NCBI GenBank assembly: GCA_003255025.1
Contig: QANY01000148.1
Coordinates: 1-64,000 of the forward strand
Origin: Datisca glomerata
Taxonomy: Eukaryota > Streptophyta > Magnoliopsida > Cucurbitales > Datiscaceae
DNA length: 64,000 bases
Direction: 5' to 3'
The notes beneath the pieces were generated by a model, which saw nothing but the letters and a program-made list of their open reading frames with translations, ran no database searches and was not told where the DNA came from. How positions within the stretch are numbered: the first letter of the stretch is position 1; the number at the start of each line of letters is the position of its first letter. This document shows, one piece after another, positions 11,057-23,781 of the stretch. A program made the translations under genes and the position numbers.

Positions 11057-13974
11057 TAAGCTTTTGGCTTGTCTGGTGTCTTGTAAATGAATCTGTAGAA
11101 GCTTGTGTGCCTTCTAAAAAGAATGTTCAGCTTGAACTTGAGACGAAGAAAGTGGAAGAAAGAAAGAAGTTGAAGACTGGTGTTGCACACAAGGAGATTG
11201 AACAAATTTTGTTGTCTTTGGCCTTCTCTTTTATTTTCTTAGATGTGTTGCCTAACCATGATCATGATGATATTGTTGTTTTTGCATTGATTGTAGAGGA
11301 ACTTTACCTTGGGAGTTGCCAAGGAGAAGAGTATCTTTGAGTAGGAAAATTTTCAAAAATTGTTTATACTTCCAATTGTATCAACTTGGCTGAGTAAAAA
11401 AATCAGTTATAAGATTATAGTGAATTATACGGTGAGTGATATTTCTTCTATTGTATCATTGTTTTTTTATAAAAGAGTAAATATGGTACTTATTGAAATG
11501 GATCAGACATAAGTTCTTAGTTACAAGTTTCTTTAGAAATCATTGAATGGTAAGGGATAGAAGAATATATTCATGGTGGATTTGAGAATGACAATATGTG
11601 AGATATGGTGAGTTCTTAACTTCCATTTTCGTATTCCACGACTAAGGAACTTGACTTCCTTTAATTTCAATTTAATTAGAAGTATGTTATTAAGCCATGT
11701 TTTTTAAATAAGGACTTGTGGTCCTTAATTTTATGGATTTGCTCTAAGTGTCAACTCACTAATATAATGAATCTTTAATTCCAAATGAACTCATTCTATC
11801 TATTCACTTGCTTGCAGGCCTCTGCTGTTAGGAAATTGAAGGGATTTGGTCAATTGCATCCTCACAGTACAACCAAGGGGTAGAAGCTTTAGGTATTTAC
11901 TTTAGTCAAGAATTGTTTGGGTTCTTCAAAATGACTATTATAACTTCTATTTTGAAAGAAAATTATAGCACAGAAATTTGTTTAAGATATTCACAATTTC
12001 CTTAATTTATCCTGTGTGTTTAACTCGTCGTCATTGTAGGAACTATCTACAGCTCATCGCTAGATTTGATGATTTTATTGTCCCATAAAGAATATTTTTA
12101 CCTAGGCAATAATATTGTCGTACTGATATTTGCATTACTTACATGTGAGGTTTACACAGAAACTTCTTATATATTTGTGGGTACTGCTTCGTTGGCTGTT
12201 GCGTTCTTTCCATAACATTGGATATCCTGCTAGAAGAAAGCTTTTGGTTTATGTGCAGTATTCAAAAAATTGGCAGAGTTTGAAGCTTGGATATTTATTT
12301 ACTAATATAATGAAATGACCCACACTACATCATACTAGATAGATCAGCTTACATTGCTTTGCTCTATTCTTCTTTCCGGGATAAAAATTATGGAAAGAGC
12401 CCAACAACAACTGAAGGAGTTTGACATTAGGATGGTTCAAGCATCTGGTCTTTTTGTTGGAGAATATTATTTCATTCATTCAAATCAAGCTTACAACGAG
12501 AAGAATATATACTAATAGTTGAATCTTGTCCTAGGTATGAGAATATTGTTCTAACATGACACTGAATTTGTTGGGCAAGATTAGTGTTTGACATCATTGT
12601 TTCTGATCATATGGAGTCACCTTTCTAAGTTTGTTTAGGAACATTAGGATTGAAAGTTTTTGATATTAGAATAAAGTTGTTAGTTTTATTGTTGGTTAAT
12701 TGTTTATTTGGTTTAGCTTTATTTAATTGTTCACTTTGGCAAATTAAATTTTTCAGGGGATGTTGAGTACTCGTCATTACCTATGTTTAGTGGAAAAGGG
12801 GATGCAAGTATTTGACATTATTTCTTGTCTATGAAAGTATATTAAGACATTATACCTGGAAATCTTATATTTTGCCTCATTATTTTGAAAGAAATGTACG
12901 AAATGTTTTACTTTATAGTGGAAGTCAGAAGCTGCATATGACTATAAACAACTTATTTGTTAATCATCACTCTTTATTATTTATGACTGAACATGTACCT
13001 AGATGTTTTTTGTATTCTTTATGCCTCCGAATTTTTTCTTAACTTTTGAATTTAGTTTTATGGTGATTTGCTTCGTTTATTTCCTTATTGAAAGAATCTT
13101 TAACTAATTATTTTTGGTACTAGATTTTAACAATAACACTGCTTTCATTAACTCTCTTCTTTCGAAATGAGATGTACTAAAACTGAATAGCTGATGGAGG
13201 AATTTTTGAAAGGTAATAATCTCTTCTTTATAGATGTTTAGGTATATATTAGGCTCTATTTCATTAATTTTTCCTCAGAAACAGAGGTGAACTCTCAGTT
13301 ATTGACTGAAGGTAAACAGTTGCACTATCATTTTCTTTTATTTTAACTTTGTTTCGATTTGCTTAACGGTCTCTGTTCCGTTGTCCAAATGATGGTTAAG
13401 TTATTCATACTTCTACTTAATGTTGAACTTATTTCTTGCAGAGGTCCAACGGTCTTATTTCTTGCAGAAGTCCAATAATCAAAAGAATCACAACAGAAGC
13501 AAGCAAGTCACAAGGTGCTCCTATAGCCAACGACATAACGGTTCATGAACCTTCACTACCTGGTAGACTACCACTTTCCCCTCTTCCTATGGCCAATGGT
13601 CCTAGATCTATGTAACTTAAGCGATGTGGTTGTAATAGATAACTTATGTGGTTGTAAGATTTATTTAGATGTGAACTTATATTAGTTTTTAATTTTTTTC
13701 CTTAGGATATATTACTTTTGCTTGATCTATGAAAAAATCAATATGTAATTGTCATCTTTAGACATAATTTCTAGTGGAATAGTATGTAATGATTTTGAGT
13801 AATTAAATAAAATAATGTGATTTTATTATTTTGTAATATTGTCAGGAAGTTAATTATTTTTATATTTGTACAATTGCAAATAAAAGTAACAAAAAAAGAT
13901 TATCCAAGCTATTTTATAGCATTAATAAAACGTAATGGAAAATGTAACAACACATTTCATAACATTTTATAGCA

Positions 13975-14252
13975 TGAAAAGAATGCTATCAAAGGTTTTT
14001 TAAGCTTTCCAAAAATGCTATCAAAGAGAAAAAAAATGCAATAAGAAACTTATCATAGCATTTAAAAAATGCTATAAGAAATTTATCACTGCGTTTTAAA
14101 AACGTTATTGTAGGGTTACCATAGCGTTTAAAAATGCTATCGTAGGTTCCAACTTTTAATAACGTTGACCAATATCGCGTTTTAGGAAACGCTATCAAAA
14201 CGCTACGATAGCATTTTTTTGGCCGCTATCATAGCGTTTTTCTCTTGTAGTG
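13975..14252. repeat. CACTA right subterminal array (GCTAT/ATAGC)
   Basis: About ten short units in both orientations around aaatgctat and atagcgttt, ending in the terminal ...TTGTAGTG. In CACTA elements such arrays bind the element's own TNPA-like protein. The match to that role is by position and structure only. Confidence 0.75.
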
Positions 14253-14255
14253 CAT

Positions 14256-15368
14256 GGCTTGTATCATAGTAAATAGTTCTATGTGAGTGTTGCGAGCTCA
14301 ATGGGCTGAACATATTAGTGTTTTCACACATATTATTGATGTCACAAAGGTGGTCTGCCTGCGGTTTTCATTCTTCTCTTCTTTCTCATTTACATTCTCA
14401 GCAAGTGGCTGTTTTATATAAACTCGACATAATTTATTTGCAACTAGAAGCATACTGCTTTAGTATTTTTCTCATGAAAACTGTAAATTGTAAAGGTGCA
14501 GTGATTTATTGGGCCCAGTTGGTCGGATGGACATGTATTGAGTTCTCAAAACTTACTTTGTTATAAGGTTAATTGCTCATTTCTAAATGAATATCTTCTT
14601 AGTTGGACATTTCATACTTTACATATTTATTGCACTAGATCTAAGAAAATGTGAATGGATCTTCATCTTTCTTTGACCGAACTGCTAATATGATTATGCA
14701 TTTTTTAACAGATAGAGGCCATGCATATTTTTTTTGCTAATCTATGTAGAAAGCGAGTTGTGGATGTTCTTAGTTAGATCTGTTTTGTTTAGCTAGTTTT
14801 GTTAAGTTTGTTTATTTTTTATAGCAACCTTATTGTGATCGCTCAGTTGACATATATAGATCATTATGAATATATCTATGATGACTATAGTTTTATAAGA
14901 CAGTAAAATATATGGTTGTAGAATAGTTTGGTATACTAGTCGGGTTGCCTTTGTATATGAACGATTTATGTATTTTAGTGACATTTGTAATGCTTCTTTA
15001 CTTCATTCTTTCTGCTTTGGCAAAAGGGTTGGATTATGTTCACGTCTTAATGTTGTGGGTTGCTCTTGAGAAATAAGATTAATATTTTGTTATAGTTAGA
15101 ATAGATTTACCTGAGAACATAACATTGGTTTGAAGTTGGATTTTCACCCAATTATAAAAGTCTCCTTATTTTTTTGTAGTGAAACCTTTTGATTATTGGT
15201 CATCAATAGGGAAGACTTGTCAGCATTGACAAAGTTGGTAGTCATTTACTTTTGGAATGTGAACTCGTATAAGAATTTGTGTCTCAATATCATTAGATTG
15301 AATTGGATTTACTTAATCAAATGAAATTTTTTATGTTGTAGACTAGTTTTTCATTTTCTTCCTTTTTC
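14256..15368. other. MULE DNA between the CACTA insertion and the tandem repeats
   Basis: Continuation of the sequence interrupted at 8113. AT-rich. Short reading frames here (for example 14318-14566) show no recognisable domain. No gene or RNA seen. Confidence 0.4.
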
Positions 15369-18300
15369 ATGTTTCTATACAGAATATTGTAGTTGGAAGG
15401 AGATATAATTTGATGTTGTTTTCTTTCATGGAAACTATGTTGTTTCAGGTGTGTGTTTGCTATTAGATGAATACCATTGTACATGTTATCATTCAAGCAA
15501 TCAAATAAAAGGAAAAGTCTTACTTTAGAGAGAGAACTACATGATCACCATCATTTTTTTTATGATTATAGAGATTTTCACATTTATAGAGTTTTTAACT
15601 AGCTTATCTACGTGGTGAAAATTTATTAATATGATTATTTTAACATGATAAATTATAAAAAAAACTTGGAGAAGAGTATGTTGCAACTAGATCACCTAAG
15701 TTTCTTACATTCTTTAAATTCTTTACATAATCATATTTTCATGAAATCTTGCGTCCATTTTCGCAAACCATTGACATTCACATCGTGTTTATGATTTATT
15801 AAGATTGTTGATATATGTCACTTCCAATTAATTCATTATCTAAAATAGTCATTGCATACACCTGATTAATAACATAAATTAGTATTGGTATGTCATTTTA
15901 GCATTCTTACTAGATGATGTCCACTCCATTATAAATTAGTATTAGGGATAATCATGATAAGAAGACATAGAAACATATATTTCAGATGGCTAATACAAAT
16001 ATCAACGTGAAGAAGGCACAAAAGGGTTTCTTTGTATACTTGTATGTAATTAATGAGATTTAATGTTACATATTTTCATATAAATTGTTGCAATGTTAAT
16101 GTGGTTGTTTAAAACTAAAACAATGCGAAAGAATGTGCTAAAATGAGGGTGGTAGATGAAAAGATTAGTGGTCATGAAGTAAGTATGTTTAAACAAATAT
16201 TACATTATAACATGGAATTGATAAATTTTTATTGTAATTTAAGTGAGTTTCTGATATGCAGACATGAAAAGATCTAGCTTTAAAGTGAAAAAGTATGACG
16301 AAGGAAGCCAAACTCAATTATTTGAAGGAAAATGAAATTCATGCCATTGAATGTGTTTTCTTTCATGTTTCTATACAGAATATTGTAGTTGGAAGGAGAT
16401 ATAATTTGATGTTGTTTTCTTTCATGGAAACTATGTTGTTTCAGGTGTGTGTTTGCTATTAGATGAATACCATTGTACATGTTATCCTTCAAGCAATCAA
16501 ATAAAAGGAAAAGTCTTACTTTAGAGAGAGAACTACATGATCACCATCATTTTTTTATGATTATAGAGATTTTCACATTTATAGAGTTTTTAACTAGCTT
16601 ACCTACGTGGTGAAAATTTATTAATATGATTATTTTAACATGATAAATTATAAAAAAAAACTTGGAGAAGAGTATGTTGCAACTAGATCACCTAAGTTTC
16701 TTACATTCTTTAAATTCTTTACATAATCATATTTTCATGAAATCTTGCGTCCATTTTCGCAAACCATTGACATTCACATCGTGTTTATGATTTATTAAGA
16801 TTGTTGATATATGTCACTTCCAATTAATTCATTATCTAAAATAGTCATTGCATACACCTGATTAATAACATAAATTAGTATTGGTATGTCATTTTAGCAT
16901 TCTTACTAGATGATGTCCACTCCATTATAAATTAGTATTAGGGATAATCATGATAAGAAGACATAGAAACATATATTTCAGATGGCTAATACAAATATCA
17001 ACGTGAAGAAGGCACAAAAGGGTTTCTTTGTATACTTGTATGTAATTAATGAGATTTAATGTTACATATTTTCATATAAATTGTTGCAATGTTAATGTGG
17101 TTGTTTAAAACTAAAACAATGCGAAAGAATGTGCTAAAATGAGGGTGGTAGATGAAAAGATTAGTGGTCATGAAGTAAGTATGTTTAAACAAATATTACA
17201 TTATAACATGGAATTGATAAATTTTTATTGTAATTTAAGTGAGTTTCTGATATGCAGACATGAAAAGATCTAGCTTTAAAGTGAAAAAGTATGACGAAGG
17301 AAGCCAAACTCAATTATTTGAAGGAAAATGAAATTCATGCCATTGAATGTGTTTTCTTTCATGTTTCTATACAGAATATTGTAGTTGGAAGGAGATATAA
17401 TTTGATGTTGTTTTCTTTCATGGAAACTATGTTGTTTCAGGTGTGTGTTTGCTATTAGATGAATACCATTGTACATGTTATCCTTCAAGCAATCAAATAA
17501 AAGGAAAAGTCTTACTTTAGAGAGAGAACTACATGATCACCATCATTTTTTTATGATTATAGAGATTTTCACATTTATAGAGTTTTTAACTAGCTTACCT
17601 ACGTGGTGAAAATTTATTAATATGATTATTTTAACATGATAAATTATAAAAAAAAACTTGGAGAAGAGTATGTTGCAACTAGATCACCTAAGTTTCTTAC
17701 ATTCTTTAAATTCTTTACATAATCATATTTTCATGAAATCTTGCGTCCATTTTCGCAAACCATTGACATTCACATCGTGTTTATGATTTATTAAGATTGT
17801 TGATATATGTCACTTCCAATTAATTCATTATCTAAAATAGTCATTGCATACACCTGATTAATAACATAAATTAGTATTGGTATGTCATTTTAGCATTCTT
17901 ACTAGATGATGTCCACTCCATTATAAATTAGTATTAGGGATAATCATGATAAGAAGACATAGAAACATATATTTCAGATGGCTAATACAAATATCAACGT
18001 GAAGAAGGCACAAAAGGGTTTCTTTGTATACTTGTATGTAATTAATGAGATTTAATGTTACATATTTTCATATAAATTGTTGCAATGTTAATGTGGTTGT
18101 TTAAAACTAAAACAATGCGAAAGAATGTGCTAAAATGAGGGTGGTAGATGAAAAGATTAGTGGTCATGAAGTAAGTATGTTTAAACAAATATTACATTAT
18201 AACATGGAATTGATAAATTTTTATTGTAATTTAAGTGAGTTTCTGATATGCAGACATGAAAAGATCTAGCTTTAAAGTGAAAAAGTATGACGAAGGAAGC

Positions 18301-19339
18301 CAAACTCAATTATTTGAAGGAAAATGAAATTCATGCCATTGAATGTGTTTTCTTTCATGTTTCTATACAGAATATTGTAGTTGGAAGGAGATATAATTTG
18401 ATGTTGTTTTCTTTCATGGAAACTATGTTGTTTCAGGTGTGTGTTTGCTATTAGATGAATACCATTGTACATGTTATCCTTCAAGCAATCAAATAAAAGG
18501 AAAAGTCTTACTTTAGAGAGAGAACTACATGATCACCATCATTTTTTTATGATTATAGAGATTTTCACATTTATAGAGTTTTTAACTAGCTTACCTACGT
18601 GGTGAAAATTTATTAATATGATTATTTTAACATGATAAATTATAAAAAAAAACTTGGAGAAGAGTATGTTGCAACTAGATCACCTAAGTTTCTTACATTC
18701 TTTAAATTCTTTACATAATCATATTTTCATGAAATCTTGCGTCCATTTTCGCAAACCATTGACATTCACATCGTGTTTATGATTTATTAAGATTGTTGAT
18801 ATATGTCACTTCCAATTAATTCATTATCTAAAATAGTCATTGCATACACCTGATTAATAACATAAATTAGTATTGGTATGTCATTTTAGCATTCTTACTA
18901 GATGATGTCCACTCCATTATAAATTAGTATTAGGGATAATCATGATAAGAAGACATAGAAACATATATTTCAGATGGCTAATACAAATATCAACGTGAAG
19001 AAGGCACAAAAGGGTTTCTTTGTATACTTGTATGTAATTAATGAGATTTAATGTTACATATTTTCATATAAATTGTTGCAATGTTAATGTGGTTGTTTAA
19101 AACTAAAACAATGCGAAAGAATGTGCTAAAATGAGGGTGGTAGATGAAAAGATTAGTAGTCATGAAGTAAGTATGTTTAAACAAATATTACATTATAACA
19201 TGGAATTGATAAATTTTTATTGTAATTTAAGTGAGTTTCTGATATGCAGACATGAAAAGATCTAGCTTTAAAGTGAAAAAGTATGACGAAGGAAGCCAAA
19301 CTCAATTATTTGAAGGAAAATGAAATTCATGCCATTGAA
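15369..19339. repeat. Four tandem copies of a 996-bp unit
   Basis: Copies begin at 15369, 16365, 17361 and 18357 ('atgtttctatacag'); the last loses the final 13 bases before running into the ULP1-like gene. Copies 2-4 are almost identical (one seen difference: 19157 reads agtagtcat where others read agtggtcat). Copy 1 differs at several sites (for example ttatcattcaag against ttatccttcaag). Each unit has exon-like pieces on the plus strand: after 'tttcag' an ATG frame starting MANTNINVKK, a piece MRVVDEKISGHE ending at a consensus GTAAGT donor, and after 'tatgcag' a piece MKRSSFKVKKYDEGSQ. Each unit may therefore hold duplicated 5' exons of the downstream gene. Confidence 0.95.
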
Positions 19340-22300
19340 ATCGAAGCGGAACAACCCGGTCCTAATCATCTGAAAAGGCCTTCCTTTAACTCACATGTTG
19401 TACACCTGAGAAATTTGCGGATCTTATTGCAAATTTCAATGAGGGGAAGATGAGAGCGATCATGGAGATAGGATTCAGAGGGTTGTTGGATATTAAATGT
19501 CACAAGATGAAGAGGAACTTCTTGCAACAACTATTAGGTTACTTCGATCCAGCCACCTGCACGTTGAATGTCCATGTCAAAGTCGCCACAAATGATGTGA
19601 CTTCTATACTGGTCATCTTTGACGGTGGGTTGGAGATCAAATTCGATGGTGATGTGAATGAGATAAAAGATCTAAAGGTGAAGTGGGTGAACGCCAAAGG
19701 TGATATTCCGGTGAACGCCTTGTCAAAATTCTTGATTGGGGAGTCTGACAGTGACTATTGGAGGCAAGCCTTTGTGTTGTACACTGTCGGGGTTTTGTTA
19801 TCACCTCGATCAAAACCAATCGTCAGTCATTCATGGTTGCATTAGTCACCCGTGACCATCCAACAGAAGAATTAGGCTTCTGCTTGTTTTAAAGATTTTA
19901 TGGATGGTGTCGTGAGGTATCAAACAACCACCACCATAGCATTACCGGATGCTTGTTATTTATACAGGTAATATATTTAGTGTACATTGGTATTACTTTC
20001 GCATTATAACATATGTATATTTAATAATAAGTTCATTTCGATGTAGTTGTTTTATCTGGAGAAGTGGCATATGTTATTTATAAGTTCATTTCGATGCAGC
20101 TGTTTTATCTGGAAAAGTTGGCATTTGTATTATGTAGATCGATGCAACCCTGCAACCTATATCGGGCGACCACGAGGTTCGGGAGGACCGCGAGCGTAAG
20201 CACGTTCGCGAGGACATATGTGCAGATCTACCTGAAAAGCAAGTCGTCGGGTTAGGTGCTTTAAGTGCACAAGTGATCGCTCTTCAGGCGGAGTCCAACT
20301 CCATGAGGGTGACTCTTCACGCTGAGTCCAGCTCTATGAGGGTGGATATTTCACAATTAATGGTGGTGCAGAGAAAGATGATGGTTGTCCAAGAGAATAT
20401 GTGCACAACATTGGCGAGTCTTTTGGAACGGGACATTGGTAAGTCTCGAGCCCAATACGATGAGCCATACATCACCCCAACTCAAGGTAAAGAATAAGGA
20501 GGTTTTGATGAGGATATGAGTCCCTCCCGTGAAGAATAGATACCGGTCTCTTCATCACCTTTATATAAAGGTGTTAATGATGGAAGGTGCATCCAGTTGG
20601 ATGCTTCAGACAATGCATTCGCTGACCTGCTATTGGTCAGGAAATCATCTATGACTGGAACAACTAAAGGACATCAATAGGTATTATTCTGTTTATTCGT
20701 ATTTCATTTTTTCTATATATATAACATGTATAATCTAACCATTAATCTAACACCTTACTTAGGGTCGTGTTTTGGTAGGGCAAACAAGTCTTGTCTGAGT
20801 CTATCGAAAGTCAATTCTCGATGAAGTTTCACAGCATTCAGGAGATGAGAGATGGTCTTCTACTCAGTTCACCCTATTTGAAGGGTAAATAGATCATTAA
20901 ACGCAACACGAAGGTGTTTAAAATGGGTTTGTACACGTTGCAGGACCCACTAGGAGTGAAAGATGAGCATTTAGTGGAGTATATTTTTTAGAAAAGATTA
21001 GAGGATAGGTAGTAGTCACACTAATCTAACAAAATATGACACACCATCATTGCCAAATTTTGTTTAAGTTTGTTTTTTTATTTGTCTTTTGTAGTGAGAT
21101 TCTCGTTAGACATTCTGGTCTCCATGCTAAACTGAGAGGCCTAAAGACTCTCGGTCCAGAAAATTGGCTTGGCTCGGGACCTTATAGACTTGTTTGTTAG
21201 CATTTTGACCTTGGAGACTCGTCGTGTGTCGATGAGCAATCGATTCTAGTTTCTTACATTTTTTTTGTGAGTATCTACTACTCAGTATCATTCTTATTTT
21301 AGGTTTTTATGTACGTTGTGTATCATGTTTTTATTATGCCACTGCAGAGTCAATGTATTACAAAAATTGGTAGAGCTTCCTAATTTTGTAAGGAAACACA
21401 AGATCATGGATAGATACGCGGCAACGCTTGAGCTAGAAACTACGGTAAACAAATTTAATGTAGTTAAGATATTAAATGTTAACTTAGTATGATTGTGTAA
21501 ATGTATTGTGTAATCTAGATCTGTATTCTGGTACACGATGGTCGAGATCATTGGTTTATGGCCAAGATCTCCATCATGGACGAAGAAGTCACTGTATGGG
21601 ACACCTTGCTAGATGGTCGGCTTAACGCGGGAGGAACCGAAAAGGTAAAAAAGATGGTATGTTCTAACCCCTCATCATAACTTGTAATTTATCTTATAGC
21701 ATGTGTGATTTTGACATTGCTTACCTTTTTATATTTTGTGAATGAAATTATTGTTAGAAGGTATGAAATTGATATTTGGGCCTAAGCTCATAGATTTGTT
21801 TCCCCCGCCAATAACCTTCTCTTCATTCAAAATCACAAGGCCGCCCCAAGTGGTCACCTAATCAAATTGGGTAAGTTCAATGATCGTGAATTTGTTTGGG
21901 CTTCCTTCACCCTTTAATGATTCACTTATTATTACATTTGCAGGAGTGATTGTAGTGTGTGGGTCTTGAGATATATGGATGACATCAGGACGGGAATTCT
22001 TGTCGACTATCATTCCCAGGTAATTTGTCAGATATTGTTTACATTTTGTTAAACTGGAGAGCTTTATTTTTTGTTTGTTATAGTTTCGGCTTCTTTAAGT
22101 TCTATAATTGGGAATTTTATGATTGTTTTGGATTTACTCATTTGTTGTTGTCATTACTGGTTATTTGTTAGAGTTCCTTTAGTTATATAATTGGGATTTT
22201 TCTTATTCTTCTGGACTTGCTCTTTTGTGGCTGTCAGTATTGAATTTGTTGAGGTGTTTGGTGAATATTCAAGCCTTAGAGCATCTCATTTTCTGTTTTG

Positions 22301-22772
22301 TTTTAGTTGAGAACTTTTAGTTATGTAATTGGGATTTTTCTGATTTATGTGGATTTGCTCATTTGTGGTTGTTATTATTGAATTTGTTGATATGTATGAT
22401 AGTTTGGTGAATGTTACAAGTTTGTTTTATGTTTTATTTTAGTTTGCAGTTAGGCTTCTTTTAGTTATGTAATTGGGAATTTTCTTATTATTCTGATTGC
22501 CCGTTTATGGCTGTCGATGTTGAATATGTTGAGGTGTATGATAGTTTGTCGAATATTGGGAATATTTTTATAGGAGTATAAATCTCACGATCTTCGGTGT
22601 AACATTTTGTTAAAGATCGTCAACCATCCTTGGAACATCTCGTACGATATGTTACATGATAACGTTGGTCAATTTTATAATACGAACTCATTTGTTTCGG
22701 AGACTCGGCTACCACTAAAGACGAGTCCTACTTTAAAGCAAAGGCTTGAGAAGAGGAAAAAACTGAACGGGT
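19340..22772 (+). pseudogene. ULP1-like (C48) cysteine protease gene carried by the MULE
   Basis: The N-terminal region ('MRAIMEIGFRGLLDIKCHKM' ... 'LNVHVKVATNDV' ... 'AFVLYTVGVLLSP', 19450-19840) resembles the leading domain of plant transposon-borne ULP-like proteins. 'QLFYLEKLAF' follows after an intron (about 20097), then a helical region (20185-20497), then the peptidase: 'HSGLHAKLRGLKTLGPENW' (21110-21170), 'VHDGRDHWFMAKISIMDEE' with the catalytic His-Trp (about 21535-21590), and 'SDCSVWVLRYMDDI' with the nucleophile Cys (about 21949-21990). Gly of the usual DCG is Ser. ULP1 enzymes cleave SUMO or related modifiers. A stop near 19843 and a frame break after ENW suggest decay, but several gaps could be introns. 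It faces the transposase gene tail to tail. Confidence 0.7.
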
Positions 22773-22813
22773 AGATAATATTGTATTACATTACTATGTC
22801 CTATTTTTTTATG

Positions 22814-23039
22814 TTCTTGTTCAAACACTCGCCCCTTTGCCATTTTTGAGAAATTCACCAGTGAGTTAGAGGTTATTGAAGAAGACAATAACGACGGTGC
22901 AATAAATTTCAAAAAGGGATATCTTCGTACGTTTTGAAATTTATTGTTCAGTCGTTATTGACTTATTCAATAACCTCTAGCTCATCGAACTTTTCAGAAA
23001 TGGCAAATGGGCAAGTGTTTAAACAAGAATACCAAAAAT
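22814..23039. repeat. 226-bp foldback (long inverted repeat)
   Basis: Left arm 22814-22914 and right arm 22932-23039 are imperfect reverse complements, joined by a 17-base loop. Matching landmarks are ttcttgtt/aacaagaa, gttagaggttattgaa/ttcaataacctctagc and aataaatttcaaaa/ttttgaaatttatt. It lies between the convergent ULP1-like and transposase genes, so read-through from either side would give a hairpin RNA. It could also be a small MITE; no flanking duplication was seen. Confidence 0.9.
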
Positions 23040-23781
23040 ATGACACAATAAATACACATGTCTTGGCCGATCATCCCTCTAAGTAGACATTATTGTGTCA
23101 TCTTTTGTATATGATTATTGTCTATAGTGAAGATAAATAATTTTTTGTAAGTTATTGTGTACAAGGAAGATAAACAGATTTTGTATATTTTAGTTAATTA
23201 AAAGGGGTTTTTGTAAGTTATCATGTACAGTGATTATACATAGATGTTGCAGAATTATTTTGTACAGTTATAAAATAACAGATTTTGAAGAATTATTGTG
23301 TATTGTTATAAATAAGCAGGTTTATAAATATTTTCATATTAACATTCTAAAAAACTATGAAAGTAAGTTTATATCAAAATGTACATTTACTGCGGCGGGG
23401 GATACAGAAAATTATACCAGTACGGGATGTTTGTGTTGTACATACGGTATCCATCTTGTGCGTTGAATGGTGGTGGGTATGCATGTGGGTCAAATGGGTA
23501 CGCACCTTGCACATTGAATGGGGACGCACCTTATCCGGAGACCCCTTTCGCATTTGCACCTTGCACATTAAGATGGTGTTGGATCATCATTATTATCGTC
23601 TGGCATCGTGGCATGCACGTCGCTCGGTAATTGTGGACATGTTCGTTTGTTATGTCAAATGTTCTTACAATGGCCACATCGATGAGCGGTTGGTCGTTCT
23701 TCAACGAGGCCTCTTTTAATCTCTACACCATCCTCGTGCTTCACATCATGTTTGTTAGCGACATTCTCATTCCACAAGGTT
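23040..23781. other. 3' intergenic part between the two MULE genes
   Basis: AT-rich with loose repeats of 'gattttg(t/a)a(g/t)aattattgtgta' (23100-23330). Then, at 23380-23600, a more balanced stretch whose short frames overlap on both strands ('tacgcaccttgcacattgaatggggacgcacc' has internal repeats). This may be degenerate C-terminal coding sequence of the transposase gene, but no domain could be recognised. Confidence 0.35.

Larger units (their letters stand above)
8226..13613 (+). pseudogene. Unrecognised exon series inside the CACTA element
   Basis: Product not recognised. A CT-rich, leader-like stretch (8226-8420) is followed by exon-like pieces bounded by plausible splice sites: about 9541-9590; 9704-9869, after 'cacgccag', reading 'MSQRHCVIKVNAFPDWTF'; 11107-11340, a Lys/Glu-rich piece ending in a stop; about 11819-11880, after 'cttgcag'; and 13441-13613, reading 'SKSQGAPIANDITVHEP' and ending at a TAA. 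8770-8870 and 8895-8995 are a direct duplication ('cttttctttcccatggcttccag'). This could be a gene fragment picked up by the element or the element's own second gene. The exons cannot be joined with certainty. Confidence 0.3.
8114..14252. mobile_element. CACTA (En/Spm-type) element, non-autonomous
   Basis: Begins CACTACAACAAAG at 8114 and ends ...CTCTTGTAGTG at 14252, so both ends read CACTACAA inward. It is flanked by CAT on both sides (8111-8113 and 14253-14255), the 3-bp duplication typical of the superfamily. The right end has a dense subterminal array. Size 6139 bp. No TNP2/TNPD transposase motif was recognised; instead there is a gene-like series of exon candidates. It carries a Tourist-like MITE. 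The left end lacks the GCTAT array seen at the right, which slightly weakens the pairing. Confidence 0.7.

Noticed and set aside
16280..18484. Three identical 70-codon minus-strand frames
   Set aside because: They recur because the 996-bp unit is repeated; they overlap the splice-like signals of the plus strand and show no domain.
23374..23719. Overlapping frames on three plus-strand and one minus-strand phases
   Set aside because: Internal short repeats keep several frames open; no recognisable protein.
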